DNA of 64,000 bases from an uncultured Opitutia bacterium (GTDB lineage Bacteria > Verrucomicrobiota > Verrucomicrobiia > Opitutales > Opitutaceae), in the NCBI GenBank assembly GCA_903902745.1, contig CAIUWA010000052.1:1-64000 (forward strand), given 5' to 3'. The position numbers and the translations under genes were made by a program. The number at the start of each line of letters is the position of its first letter. The stretch's first letter is position 1. Shown one piece after another: positions 8,277 to 17,323 of this stretch. The notes beneath the pieces were generated by a model. It was not told the origin of the DNA. It made no database searches and was given only the letters and a program-made list of their open reading frames with translations.

Positions 8277-8609
8277 GGAAACGAGCACCGACCCAACCAC
8301 GGATTGTACGGAGGAGCACGGATTTTCTGTGTGTTATGGCCGGAGGTCGCGGGCACTGCTGGCCGGGGTGATGGGTGATGGTCCACGCCAAAGAGGGAAA
8401 ATCCTTCCCAGGTGGGACGGCGCAGGCTGGGACGTTTTATCCCGGCTGGCCTCGTTGTAGAAAACTAACTCGCGGGCCCGGCGGCACTTGACGACGGCGT
8501 GTCGCCGGGCATCGCGCCTGCAATGTGAGCAGCCTCAATCAACCCACGCGCACCGACGTTCCGCCATCGCGGATCGGGAGTGAGCAAACCTTAAAACCAT
8601 ATCATCACC
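8277..8609. other. 333-bp intergenic region upstream of hsp20
   Basis: Lies between divergent genes, so it should hold two promoters. Bases 8296-8336 carry a fragment of an ACCACGGATT..GAGCACGGATTTT repeat. I see no convincing coding sequence, RNA gene or CIRCE element in the rest. The 30 bases before the hsp20 ATG are A-rich without a Shine-Dalgarno sequence. Confidence 0.5.
8296..8336. repeat. ACCACGGATT-type repeat fragment
   Basis: AACCACGGATTGTACGGAGG followed by AGCACGGATTTTCTGTG. A related fragment (TTAACCACAGATGG with AACACAGATTTTTGTG) is at 35797-35835. Each has the form accac-ggat-n-cac-ggattt. Confidence 0.5.
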
Positions 8610-9035
8610 ATGAGACTCGTTCGATATACCTATCCGAATTACCGCAGCTTTGCTCCCGTTTTGGGAGGCTTGGACCGCGCGATCGATTCATTCCTTGCCG
8701 ACTTTGAACCCAACGCCGTGCGGGCCATCCCGCTGAGCGTGCACGAGGACAAGGACAACCTTCAGGTCAGTGCCGAGCTTCCCGGGGTCACTCGCGAGGA
8801 CGTCAATATTGAGCTGGGCGACGACGTCCTCAGCCTTAGCGCCACCCGGAAAGTGGCCGGCGCGACGACTGAAGCCGGGACGGCCGCAGAGCAGACCGTC
8901 ACCTACGCCCGCAGCTTCAGCCTGCCCTACGCGGTGCAGGCGGACAAGGTGTCCGCCGAACTGAAGGACGGCGTGCTGCGCCTGACGCTGCCGAAAGCCG
9001 AAGCCTTGAAGCCGCGCAAGATTGCGGTCAACTGA
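8610..9035 (+). CDS. Hsp20-family small heat shock protein
   Basis: ATP-independent holdase of 141 residues that keeps unfolded proteins soluble. After a short N-terminal arm, the alpha-crystallin domain spans about 40-132 (IPLSVHEDKDNLQVSAELPG, VNIELGDDVLSLSATR, ARSFSLPYAVQADKVSAELK, GVLRLTLPKAE). It ends RKIAVN, whose IAV matches the I-x-I/V motif used in oligomer assembly. It is a single-gene unit with its own terminator. Confidence 0.95.
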   Translation: MRLVRYTYPNYRSFAPVLGGLDRAIDSFLADFEPNAVRAIPLSVHEDKDNLQVSAELPGVTREDVNIELGDDVLSLSATRKVAGATTEAGTAAEQTVTYARSFSLPYAVQADKVSAELKDGVLRLTLPKAEALKPRKIAVN

Positions 9036-9065
9036 CCGGAATAGTTTCAGGCCAAGAATCGACAA

Positions 9066-9096
9066 AGGCCGGATGCCGCAGGGTATCCGGTCTTTT
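9066..9096 (+). terminator. Rho-independent terminator after hsp20
   Basis: GGCCGGAT pairs with ATCCGGTC across a 10-base loop and is followed by TTTT, 30 bases after the hsp20 stop. Confidence 0.8.
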
Positions 9097-9135
9097 GCTT
9101 TTGCGGTGCTTCGGGTGGGGATCAACCTTCTTGGT

Positions 9136-9558
9136 ATGACTGCATCCGATCCCCGGCCCGTGCTGCTGTTTGATGGCGAGTGCGGGCTATGTCACCGCGT
9201 GGTGCGCCTGCTGCTGCGGCTTGACCAGCGCGGGGTAGTGCGGTTTGCCCCGCTCCAGGGTCCGGCGGGGCAGGCCTGCTTGCGGGCACACGGGCTGCCG
9301 ATGGAAGATTTCAGCACTCTGGTATTTGTCCCGGACTGGCCGGGCGACGCGGAGAAGCTTCTCTTGCGCACCGATGGAGTCATGGCCGCGCTGCGAGTCG
9401 TGGGTCGCCCGGGACTGGCGGCGTTATTGGCGGTGGTGCCGCGCGGACTGCGTGACGCGGGCTATAAATTCGTGGCGCGGGTGCGGCACCGGATTTTCGG
9501 CCCATGGCAGGCGCGCCCGTTGCCGCGGCTGGAATGGGCGGCTAGGTTCATGGATTGA
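9136..9558 (+). CDS. DCC-family thiol-disulfide oxidoreductase-like protein (DUF393)
   Basis: A 140-residue protein with the DCC signature: FDGECGLCHRVV carries DGxCxxC (C16, C19) in a thioredoxin-like fold, followed by the usual VRFAPLQGPAGQ and the LLLRTDGVMAALRVVGRPG stretch with the DG-A pattern. The family is predicted to be redox active; the substrate is unknown. The ATG at 9136 lies just before the fold begins. It is convergent with terC with a gap of only 12 bases. Confidence 0.88.
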   Translation: MTASDPRPVLLFDGECGLCHRVVRLLLRLDQRGVVRFAPLQGPAGQACLRAHGLPMEDFSTLVFVPDWPGDAEKLLLRTDGVMAALRVVGRPGLAALLAVVPRGLRDAGYKFVARVRHRIFGPWQARPLPRLEWAARFMD

Positions 9559-9570
9559 ACCTAGCCGGAC

Positions 9571-10533
9571 TCAACCGGCCTTTGGCGGCTCCTTGATCAG
9601 GACCGACATCAGCACGGCGGTGGCGAGCACGCCGCCGATGACCCCGAGGGAAGTGGTGGTGGAGATTGCCACCCAGTGGGCCACGAGCATCTTCATGCCG
9701 ATGAAGACCAGGATGACGGCAAGCCCGACCTTCAGGAAGCGAAAGAGCTGCATGACGCCGCTGAGCGCGAAATAGAGCGAGCGCAGGCCAAGGATGGCGA
9801 AGATGTTCGAGGTGAGAGCGACAAAGCTGTTGGCGGTGATCGCCAGCACGGCGGGCAGCGAGTCGAGGGCGAAGACCAGGTCCGTCGTCTCGATCACGAT
9901 GAGGACGATGAACAGCGGCGTGGCGACCCGGGAGCCGTTATGGTGCGTGAAGAATTTCCCCTCCTCAAAGTTCGGCCCGACGGGAAAATAGCGGCGGAAG
10001 AGCCGGACGGCGAAGTTGTGCTCCGGGTCGATCTCGCTGTCCGCTTTCTGCGGCAGTGCCATTTTCACGCCGGTGAAAACCAGAAACGCGCCGAAGAGGT
10101 ACAGAATCCAGTGGAAGCGCGCGATGACGCTCACGCCGACGAGGATGAACACGCCGCGCATGAGCACGGCGCCGATGATGCCCCAGAAGAGCACGCGGTG
10201 CTGGTAGCGGGGCGCGACCTTGAAGTAGGCAAAAACCAGGATGAAAACGAAGACGTTGTCTACGCTCAGGCACACCTCAATGAGGTAGGCGGCGAGGAAC
10301 TGCTGGCCGGCCTCGGCCCCGCGCCACCACCAGAGCGCGGTATTGAAGGCGAGGGCGAGACTGACCCAGACCACGCACCAGGCGAGCGCCTCGCGCATTT
10401 TCATCTCGTGCGCCTCGCGCTGGAAGACCCCGAGGTCGAGCGCCAGCATCGCGATGATGAAGGCAAAAAACGCGCCCCACGCCCAGGGCGGCATGGCCTC
10501 GACGAATGCGAATGGAAGAAACAATGGCAGCAT
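9571..10533 (-). CDS. TerC-family integral membrane protein
   Basis: Polytopic inner-membrane protein of 320 residues with about nine helices. The two conserved acidic membrane motifs are present: EVCLSVDNVFVFI near residue 90 and IETTDLVFALDSLPAV near 225. TerC relatives are linked to tellurite resistance and, in better studied cases (Alx, MeeF/MeeY), to manganese export, including loading of exported metalloproteins. The ATG at 10533 was chosen; the next in-frame Met is 12 codons on. Divergent from mscS with about 155 bp between. Confidence 0.9.
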   Translation of the reverse strand: MLPLFLPFAFVEAMPPWAWGAFFAFIIAMLALDLGVFQREAHEMKMREALAWCVVWVSLALAFNTALWWWRGAEAGQQFLAAYLIEVCLSVDNVFVFILVFAYFKVAPRYQHRVLFWGIIGAVLMRGVFILVGVSVIARFHWILYLFGAFLVFTGVKMALPQKADSEIDPEHNFAVRLFRRYFPVGPNFEEGKFFTHHNGSRVATPLFIVLIVIETTDLVFALDSLPAVLAITANSFVALTSNIFAILGLRSLYFALSGVMQLFRFLKVGLAVILVFIGMKMLVAHWVAISTTTSLGVIGGVLATAVLMSVLIKEPPKAG

Positions 10534-10688
10534 CGGCCGGCGAGCATGGCGGGATGGGCGAGCGGCGGGCAAGCGGGGAGTGCGGGGCTGGAATCGTCCG
10601 ACCGGTTTCCAGCAAGCAAACAGTCTGGTGCAGCCCGGGAGTGAGGTTTTGACAACGCCGCCCGGGACGGTTGATTTTCCGGCCATCC

Positions 10689-11978
10689 ATGAAGCGCTTT
10701 TTCCTCCTGATCCTCACCGCCGGCACACTCGCGTGGGCGGCATCCGCCGGCGCGGCCGAGCCAGCCGCCCCGCCGCCGCCCCCGGCGAGTGATGCCCAGG
10801 CCGCCAGCGTCAACGCGGCCGCCGCGGTGGCCAGTGGTCACGCCTCGGTCCGCACGCCGGATTTCCTCGAACACCTGGTGGACATCGTGCTGGAAATTTT
10901 CAACGTCCGGAGCAGTGGCGAGAACACCACGACCCACTACGTCATCAGCGCCCTGTTGCTGGCCTGCGCCTTCCTGCTGCGCCGGGTGGTGACGGGCATC
11001 ATTTTCCACCAGCTCAAGAAACTGGCCGCGAAGACGGAGACCACGCTGGACGACAAACTCTTCCCCGCGCTGGAGGATCCGGTGGCCACCTTCGTGATGG
11101 TCACGGGCATCTTTGCCGCACTGAAGGTGCTCAAGCTTTCGGAAACCACCGACCTCTATCTCGGCTACGGCTCCACGGTCGCGTTTTCCCTGGTGATATT
11201 CTGGGGCCTATTGCGCGCCTTCAATGCGATCCTCGACCATGCCCAGGAAGTCGCGCTCGAAAGGCAGATGGGCGTCGCAGCGTTCATGCCGTGGATCAAG
11301 AAGACCCTGGTGGCCATCTTCGTGGTTCTGGGCGTGCTGCTGACCGCGCAGAGCGTGGGAATCGACGTGAAGACCTTCCTGGCCGGCCTCGGCATCGGCG
11401 GCCTCGCCTTCGCCCTTGCGGCACAGGACACCATCGCGAACCTCTTCGGCTCCATCGTCGTCGCCATCGACCAGCCCTTCAAGATTGGCGAGACGGTGAA
11501 GATCGGCGCCTCCGAGGGCATCGTCGAGGACATCGGCCTCCGCTCCACCAAGCTGCGCACGCCGGCCAAGAACCTGATCATCGTCCCGAACAAGACCGTG
11601 GCGGCCGAGGCGATCATCAACAACTCCCGCTTCATCCAGCGGCGCGTGGAGCAGGTGCTCGGGCTGACGTACGACGCCACCGCCGACCAGATCGAGGCGA
11701 TCGTCGAGGAATTCCGCCAGATCATCCTGCGGGAGGCGGAGGTCGATCCGGCTTCCGTGATCGTCTATTTCCGGGATTACAGCGCCTCGTCGCTGGATAT
11801 CTCGTTGGTCTACCTGACGAAGAGTCCGGACAACCTGAAGCACCTGCAGCTTCGCCAGCGGATCAACCTCAGCATCATGCGCGCGGTGGCCGCGCGCGGG
11901 CTGTCCTTCGCCTATCCGACCCAGACGATGCACCTGGACGGCCCGGTGGTGAAGCAGATCGCGGAGAAGCTGACGTAG
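10689..11978 (+). CDS. Mechanosensitive ion channel, MscS family
   Basis: Pressure-release channel of 429 residues. A signal peptide (MKRFFLLILTAGTLAWAASAGAAE) and Pro-rich linker precede four hydrophobic segments. The pore helix is FLAGLGIGGLAFALAAQDTIANLFGSI (about 236-262), with the Gly/Ala packing pattern of MscS. The beta domain follows (FKIGETVKIGASEGIVEDIGLRSTKLRT), then the C-terminal alpha/beta part. It is longer than E. coli MscS (286 residues), more like YnaI-type proteins. ATG 10689 gives a good signal peptide. Confidence 0.92.
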   Translation: MKRFFLLILTAGTLAWAASAGAAEPAAPPPPPASDAQAASVNAAAAVASGHASVRTPDFLEHLVDIVLEIFNVRSSGENTTTHYVISALLLACAFLLRRVVTGIIFHQLKKLAAKTETTLDDKLFPALEDPVATFVMVTGIFAALKVLKLSETTDLYLGYGSTVAFSLVIFWGLLRAFNAILDHAQEVALERQMGVAAFMPWIKKTLVAIFVVLGVLLTAQSVGIDVKTFLAGLGIGGLAFALAAQDTIANLFGSIVVAIDQPFKIGETVKIGASEGIVEDIGLRSTKLRTPAKNLIIVPNKTVAAEAIINNSRFIQRRVEQVLGLTYDATADQIEAIVEEFRQIILREAEVDPASVIVYFRDYSASSLDISLVYLTKSPDNLKHLQLRQRINLSIMRAVAARGLSFAYPTQTMHLDGPVVKQIAEKLT

Positions 11979-12053
11979 GGCGGATTTTCCCCAGTCCTCC
12001 GTGCTTGGCTCCGACAGTCCAAGCGACGCGTTAAGGCAATACGCCCAGCCGCG
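11976..12053. repeat. Palindromic repeat of the TTGACTCCGAC family
   Basis: Starts at the mscS stop codon. GTAGGGCGGATT, TTGGCTCCGAC and GACGCGTTAAGGCAATACGCCC align with 2451-2526. Confidence 0.6.
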
Positions 12054-12076
12054 CAGGTCCCCAGCAGCGAGGGAGG

Positions 12077-12105
12077 CACCGGCGTCGCAAGGCCGGGGCT
12101 TTTTC
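12077..12105 (+). terminator. Probable terminator after mscS
   Basis: CCGGC (12079-12083) pairs with GCCGG (12092-12096) over an 8-base loop, followed by GGCTTTTT. The stem is short. Confidence 0.5.
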
Positions 12106-12260
12106 AAGTTTCGTGAGAAAGTGTCTCCGTCCTGACGTAGCGGCCGTGGTGACATGGCCGGGATGAACGACGCTCCCAACCCGCTCTTCACGTCAACGAC
12201 CACACCCGATCACTCCCGATCCGAATTCCAAACCACCAATTCCCCGCCCCATCGGGGCGC

Positions 12261-13394
12261 CTAATCCAGCGTCTGCCGGTACCGGGTTACGCCGATGGTC
12301 ATGGCCACGGCGAGGAAGAGCAGCAGCGGCCAGATCTCGGGCGCGATTTCGGCGAGGCCGTTGCCCTTCAGCAGAATCCCGCGCACGATTCGGAGGAAAT
12401 GGGTGTTGGGCAGGCACGAGCCGATGGCCTGCGCCCAGGGTGGCATCCCGCGGAACGGAAACATGAAGCCCGAAAGCAGGATTGACGGGAGGAAAAAGAA
12501 AAACGCCATCTGCACCGCCTGCAGCTGGTTTTTCGCGAGGGTCGAGAAGGTTATCCCCACGGCCAGATTGGCGGCGATGAAGAGCAGGGCCATGGCGTAG
12601 AGCAGCAGGAGACTGCCGACCATGGGTACATGGAAAATGAAATGCGCGGCGAGCAGGATCAATGACACCTGGATGTAGCCGACCGCGATGTAGGGCAGGA
12701 TCTTGCCCACCATCACCTCAAACGGGCGCACGGGAGTGGCGAGGAGGTTTTCCATCGTGCCGCGCTCGCGTTCCCGCGTGATGGCCAGGCCGGTGATGAT
12801 GACCATGGTCATCGTGAGCACCACGCCCATCAACCCGGGCACGACATTGTACTGGGTGATGTTCTCCGGGTTGTAATGCGCGTGGATGAGGAAATCCACC
12901 GGTCCGGCCTTGGCGTGGAGCCGTGCGAGCGGGCCGGGCAGGTCGCGGTTGAAGATGCTGCCCGCGAGGGCGTTCACCGCCGCCAGCGCGGGGCCGGTGG
13001 CGGCGGGGTCCGTGGCGTCGGCCTCGATCAGGACGGAGGGACGTTCACCGCGGAGCAGCTGCCGCGAGAAATCGGCGGGAATATTGACGACAAACTGCAC
13101 GTCGCCGACCTGCAGGAGCCGCTGTGCCTCGGCCTCGGAGTTGGTTTCCCGGACGAGGGCGAAATAGTCGCTGGTGCGCAGCGCCTGGATGAACGTGCGC
13201 GCAAACGGCCCCTGGTCGGCGGCGAGCACGGCGGTGGGCAGGTGCCGCGGGTCGGAATTGATCGCGAATCCGAACATCATCAGCTGCATGAGCGGGATGC
13301 CGACCATCATGCCGAAGGTCACGCGGTCGCGCTTCATCTGGATGAATTCCTTCAGCACCATGGCCCAGAGACGATGGAAGGTGAAACGTCTCAT
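12261..13394 (-). CDS. ABC-2 type transporter permease
   Basis: Membrane subunit (377 residues) of an ABC exporter. An N-terminal helix after MVLKEFIQMKRDRVTFGMM is followed by a large external domain (about 45-180) and five helices near the C-terminus, including VPGLMGVVLTMTMVIITGLA and the conserved EREHGTMENLL-like loop, here ERERGTMENLLATPVRPFEVM. This is the YhhJ/YbhS/YbhR layout. Its start overlaps the ATPase stop by 4 bases (ATGA), so translation is coupled. Last gene of the operon 15274-12261. Confidence 0.9.
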   Translation of the reverse strand: MRRFTFHRLWAMVLKEFIQMKRDRVTFGMMVGIPLMQLMMFGFAINSDPRHLPTAVLAADQGPFARTFIQALRTSDYFALVRETNSEAEAQRLLQVGDVQFVVNIPADFSRQLLRGERPSVLIEADATDPAATGPALAAVNALAGSIFNRDLPGPLARLHAKAGPVDFLIHAHYNPENITQYNVVPGLMGVVLTMTMVIITGLAITRERERGTMENLLATPVRPFEVMVGKILPYIAVGYIQVSLILLAAHFIFHVPMVGSLLLLYAMALLFIAANLAVGITFSTLAKNQLQAVQMAFFFFLPSILLSGFMFPFRGMPPWAQAIGSCLPNTHFLRIVRGILLKGNGLAEIAPEIWPLLLFLAVAMTIGVTRYRQTLD

Positions 13395-14317
13395 GCGAAA
13401 TTATCCTTTGCCCCGTCCATCAGGCTGATGAACACATCCTCGAGTCCGGACCGGATGCGCGTCCACTCATGGTTCGGGGTGCGCACGGCGGCGATGGCGG
13501 TCTCGAGGCGCGCGGGATCGCGCCCGCTGACATGGAGGGTGTTGCCGAAGGCGACGACCTGCTCGACTCCGTCGCGGCCGCGCAGCGCCGCGGCGAGGTC
13601 GCGCAGGGCGGGGCCGGTGACGGTCCAGGTGGTGAGCTTCACGCTCTGGAGCACTTCCGTGAGGGTGCCGCGCGTGAGGAGATTGCCATAGGCGAGGTAG
13701 GCGAGGCGGTGGCAGCGCTCGGCCTCATCCATGTAGTGCGTGGTGATGAGAACCGTGAGGCCATCGGCGGCGAGCTGGTGGATCTCATCCCAGAATTCGC
13801 GGCGGGCCTTCGGGTCGACGCCGGCGGTGGGCTCATCGAGCAGGAGCAGCTGGGGCGAGTGGATAAGGCAGGCGGCGAGGGCGAGCCGTTGCTTCCAGCC
13901 GCCGGAGAGCTGGCCGGCGAGCTGGGCGCTCCGGTTTTGCAGGCCGAGGCGGACCAGACTGCGCTCCACCGCCGCGGCGCGGTCGGGCACATCGTAGATG
14001 CGCGCGATGAAATCCAGGTTCTCGCGGATGCTCAGGTCCTCATAATAGCTGAACTTCTGCGTCATGTAGCCGACATGGCATTTGATCTCCGCCTGCTGGG
14101 TGCGCACATCGTAGCCGAGGCACGTCCCGCTGCCGCCATCAGGCGTGAGCAGGCCGCAGAGCATGCGGATGAAGGTGGTCTTGCCGCTGCCGTTGGGCCC
14201 GAGAAAGCCGTAGATCTCACCGCGCCGGACCTGGAGGTCGATGGCGTTAACCACGGTCTTGGGGCCGAAACGCTTGGTGATCCCGGTGACGTCGATGGCG
14301 AAATCCGTCGCGCTCAT
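13391..14317 (-). CDS. ABC transporter ATP-binding protein
   Basis: Nucleotide-binding subunit of 308 residues. Walker A is GPNGSGKTT (about 39-47), the signature LSGGWKQRLALA, Walker B LLLLDEPTAGVDPKARREFW, and the switch His is in ITTHYMDEAERC. This is the drug/lipid export (DRA/CcmA-like) group that pairs with ABC-2 permeases. The signature has Trp in LSGGWKQR, common in this group. It lies 6 bases after the adaptor gene and overlaps the permease gene by 4. Confidence 0.93.
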   Translation of the reverse strand: MSATDFAIDVTGITKRFGPKTVVNAIDLQVRRGEIYGFLGPNGSGKTTFIRMLCGLLTPDGGSGTCLGYDVRTQQAEIKCHVGYMTQKFSYYEDLSIRENLDFIARIYDVPDRAAAVERSLVRLGLQNRSAQLAGQLSGGWKQRLALAACLIHSPQLLLLDEPTAGVDPKARREFWDEIHQLAADGLTVLITTHYMDEAERCHRLAYLAYGNLLTRGTLTEVLQSVKLTTWTVTGPALRDLAAALRGRDGVEQVVAFGNTLHVSGRDPARLETAIAAVRTPNHEWTRIRSGLEDVFISLMDGAKDNFA

Positions 14318-14323
14318 GCGGGA

Positions 14324-15274
14324 TTATTTCGCCAGCGTCACGTCCACCGGCTGGCCCGGATGCAGGTCGCGGGCGGCCCCCGCGCTGAACACGGCCTCGA
14401 TCATGAAGACGAGTTTGGCGCGATTGTCGCGGTTGTAGAGGATGGGCGGAGTGTACTCGGCCCGGGGCGAGAGATAGCTGACGTGCGCCTCGAGCGGTTC
14501 GCTGTGACCGGTGAGGGCGACGCGCACGCGATCCCCGGCCTTGAGTGCGGCAAAATCGGACTCGGGCACGAAGAAGCGCACCTTGAGATTCTCCGGCGGC
14601 AGCAGCGCGACGACGGGATTTCCGGCCGCGACGAATTCGCCCTCGCGATAGAGGGTGTCGAAGACCAGCCCGGCGCAGGGCGCGGCCTGGGTCTTCTGCT
14701 GGACATTCCAGTCGGCGCGCTCCCGGGCGGCGGTCGCGGCGCTCACGTCCGCCGCGGCGGACGCGATGGCGTCGGGCCGGCCGCCGAGCCGGGCGGTGTC
14801 GAGCTGGGCCGAGATTTCGTCGACGGCATGGACGTTTTGCTCATGCGCCAGGCGGGCGCGGTCGTAGTCGCTGGCCGCGATGGTGTGGCTCTTGAACAGA
14901 TTTTCCTGCCGGGCGAACTCCAGTTGGGAAAGCTCGGTGGCGGCGCGGGCCTGCTCGAGGCGCGCGGCGAGGGTGGCGAGCTCGCTCGGGCGCGAACCCT
15001 TTTTCAAGTCCTCGAGCCGGGCCGCAGCCGATCGCTGCTGGTCGGCGGCCTGGCGCTGCGCGGCGAGTTCGGCGGCGCGCTCAAGGGTGAACAGGGCCGA
15101 GCCGGCCTCGACCCGCGCCCCCTTGGCCACCGCCAGGGTTTCCAGCCGGCCGGCGAGCGGTGAGCCCACATAGACAAACTCGCCCTCCAGATAACCCTGA
15201 TAGCCCGGCGGGACCCGCGGGGCGCAGCCGGCCAGCAGCATGAGCGCGGGGGCAAGGAGGGCGGAAAGGCGCAT
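14324..15274 (-). CDS. HlyD-family membrane fusion protein (lipoprotein)
   Basis: Periplasmic adaptor of 316 residues for the ABC exporter encoded next to it. The lipobox LLAGC anchors Cys17. A half lipoyl domain (GEFVYVGSPLAGRLETLAVAKGARVEAGSALFTLE) leads into a long coiled coil (about 60-185) and back into the second half (APCAGLVFDTLYREGEFVAAGNPVVAL) and a beta-barrel. The architecture matches YhiI/YbhG. No TolC-type channel gene is visible in the window, so an outer-membrane partner would be encoded elsewhere. First gene of the three-gene operon. Confidence 0.9.
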   Translation of the reverse strand: MRLSALLAPALMLLAGCAPRVPPGYQGYLEGEFVYVGSPLAGRLETLAVAKGARVEAGSALFTLERAAELAAQRQAADQQRSAAARLEDLKKGSRPSELATLAARLEQARAATELSQLEFARQENLFKSHTIAASDYDRARLAHEQNVHAVDEISAQLDTARLGGRPDAIASAAADVSAATAARERADWNVQQKTQAAPCAGLVFDTLYREGEFVAAGNPVVALLPPENLKVRFFVPESDFAALKAGDRVRVALTGHSEPLEAHVSYLSPRAEYTPPILYNRDNRAKLVFMIEAVFSAGAARDLHPGQPVDVTLAK

Positions 15275-15357
15275 GACATTTTCTGCCAGCAGGGCGAGAA
15301 CCGTCCAAGAACGAAAACGTAACGGAGGGCGACCGGCCTGGCATTGCCAACGGCGAA

Positions 15358-16761
15358 ATGAAGTGCCTCTCTGCCCTCATGCCCGCGCAGGTCCATGTCA
15401 AAACCCAGATTGCCGCCCTGATCGCCCGCAAGGACATCCCGGCCCTCAAGAAATATCTCGAGCCCTGGCTCGCGATGGACATTGCGCCGCTGCTGGCTGA
15501 GTTGTCGGTGGAGGAACTGGCCACGCTCTTCCGCGCCGGCTCGCGGGACCTGGATGCCGCCATCTTCACCTATCTGCCCCTCGAGGCGCAGAAAAAGCTG
15601 CTCAAGGTGCTCACGCCGGAGCAGATGGCCTCGTTGCTCAACGCCCTGCCGCCCGACGACCGCACGGCGTTTCTCAACGAGCAACCGCTCGACGTGGCGA
15701 TGCAACTGCTCTCCATGCTCAGCGCCGACGAGCGGCAGGTCGCCCAGTCACTCCTGGCCTACCCGGAGCACAGCGTCGGGCGCATGATGACGCTCGATTT
15801 CGTGGCCGTGCACCCCGAGTGGACGGTGCGCCAGGCGCTCGATTTCATCCGCGAGCACGGCTACGACCGCGAAACGCTCAACATGGTCTATGTCGTGGAC
15901 GACGGCGGCCACCTCATCGATGACGTGCGGGTCCGTCGATTCCTGCTGGCGCCGCTGGATTCGCCGGTGCGGTCGCTGATGGACGGGAACTTCACCACGC
16001 TGAAGGCGACCGACGACCGCGAGCACGCGCTCGAGCTTTTTCGGAAATTCGACCGGGTGGCGCTGCCGGTGACGGATGAGATGAGCAAGCTCATCGGCAT
16101 TGTGACCGTGGACGACATTCTCGACGTGGCTGAGGAAGAGGCCACCGAGGACATCCAGAAGCTCGGCGGTAGCGAGGCCCTCGACGAGCCCTACACGACC
16201 ATCGCGCTCTCGCGCATGGTGAAGAAGCGCGCGAGCTGGCTGGTGGTGCTTTTCCTCGGCGAGATGCTCACGGCCACGGCGATGAGTTATTTCGAGGACG
16301 AAATCGCCAAGGCGGTGGTGCTGGCCCTGTTTGTCCCGCTGGTCATCAGTTCCGGTGGCAACGCCGGTTCGCAGGCGGCGACGCTGGTGATCCGCGCGCT
16401 GGCCCTCGGTGAGTTCAAGCTGCGCGACTGGTGGCGGATCATGCGGCGCGAACTGGCGGCCGGTCTGGCGCTGGGTGCGATCCTCGGCGTGATCGGCTTT
16501 CTGCGCATCGCCATCTGGTCAATGTTTTCCCCCATCTACGGCGAGCATTGGCTGCTCGTGGCGGCCACGGTCGGGGTTTCGCTGGTGGGCATTGTGCTGT
16601 GGGGTTCGCTCATGGGGTCGATGCTGCCCCTGCTCCTGAAGCGCGCGGGTTTGGATCCGGCGACATCGAGCGCACCATTTGTGGCGACGCTGGTGGACGT
16701 TACCGGCCTGATCATTTATTTCTCCGTCGCCTTCGCCATTATGCGCGGGACGCTCCTGTAG
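15358..16761 (+). CDS. mgtE: Magnesium transporter MgtE
   Basis: Mg2+ channel of 467 residues with all three parts: an N-domain of helical repeats (about 10-135, ALLAELSVEELATLFRAG, LLNALPPDDRTAFLNEQP), two CBS domains that sense Mg (about 140-265, SVGRMMTLDFVAV and VTDEMSKLIGIVTVDDI), and a five-helix membrane domain carrying the SSGGNAGSQAATLVIRALA signature of the pore. Start could be ATG 15358 or 15379. No Mg-sensing riboswitch is evident in the 83 bases before the start. Confidence 0.95.
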   Translation: MKCLSALMPAQVHVKTQIAALIARKDIPALKKYLEPWLAMDIAPLLAELSVEELATLFRAGSRDLDAAIFTYLPLEAQKKLLKVLTPEQMASLLNALPPDDRTAFLNEQPLDVAMQLLSMLSADERQVAQSLLAYPEHSVGRMMTLDFVAVHPEWTVRQALDFIREHGYDRETLNMVYVVDDGGHLIDDVRVRRFLLAPLDSPVRSLMDGNFTTLKATDDREHALELFRKFDRVALPVTDEMSKLIGIVTVDDILDVAEEEATEDIQKLGGSEALDEPYTTIALSRMVKKRASWLVVLFLGEMLTATAMSYFEDEIAKAVVLALFVPLVISSGGNAGSQAATLVIRALALGEFKLRDWWRIMRRELAAGLALGAILGVIGFLRIAIWSMFSPIYGEHWLLVAATVGVSLVGIVLWGSLMGSMLPLLLKRAGLDPATSSAPFVATLVDVTGLIIYFSVAFAIMRGTLL

Positions 16762-16793
16762 CGGGTCCGCGCCCTACCGGAAAATTTGCCGGC

Positions 16794-17108
16794 TCAATAC
16801 CGCTCGCGGGAACCCCCGCGTTTTTCACCCCGGTCGCCAAAATCGCGGGCCGGACGCTCCGCCGGTGGGCGGGCCTCGCTCACCGTCAGGTTGCGACCGT
16901 CGAGCGCATGGCCGTGCAGTTTTTCGATGGCGGCCTTCGCCTCCTCCGGCGTGGCCATCGTGACGAAGGCAAAGCCGCGTGAACGCCCGGTGAGCTTGTC
17001 GAACACCAGGTCGATGGCGGCTACGCTGCCGGCCTGGGCAAAAAGCCCTTGCAGGTCGAGGGCCGTGGAGGAGAAGGGCAGGTTGCCCACGTAAAGTTTG
17101 GTGTTCAT
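16794..17108 (-). CDS. RRM-domain RNA-binding protein
   Basis: A 104-residue protein that is almost entirely one RRM: RNP2 is LYVGNL (4-9) and RNP1 is RGFAFV (about 43-48). The tail is a short Arg/Gly-rich basic stretch (RPPAERPARDFGDRGEKRGG). The ATG at 17108 (MNTKLYVGN) is the family-typical start; the frame runs on upstream to 17162. It is a paralog of the protein cut by the left edge ([12 protein letters not shown] against [12 protein letters not shown]), both probably RNA chaperones. Confidence 0.92.
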   Translation of the reverse strand: MNTKLYVGNLPFSSTALDLQGLFAQAGSVAAIDLVFDKLTGRSRGFAFVTMATPEEAKAAIEKLHGHALDGRNLTVSEARPPAERPARDFGDRGEKRGGSRERY

Positions 17109-17323
17109 TTGGCGGGGCGGAGCCCCCGGATTGCTTGGGTGGTCGACGAATGGCCGGGCCATCCGCAGACCGGTCCTTCACCTGGGAAGTGAGCCGGCCC
17201 AAGCATGGGGAGCAGCGTTGAATCACCTTCCGACGTGGCAAGGTTATTTCCGGCGTGGAGAGGGGCCGCAAGATAAGGCGTCACTTGACCGGCTGATGCG
17301 GCGTCATACGGTGTCGGACCCCC

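Noticed and set aside
8481-8520. Possible heat-shock promoter before hsp20 (CTTGACG ... GGGCATC)
   Set aside because: The -10 part does not match a sigma-32 or sigma-70 box well, and no CIRCE palindrome is present.
15275-15357. Mg-responsive riboswitch before mgtE
   Set aside because: The leader is only about 83 bases to the divergent gene and shows no M-box-like structure.
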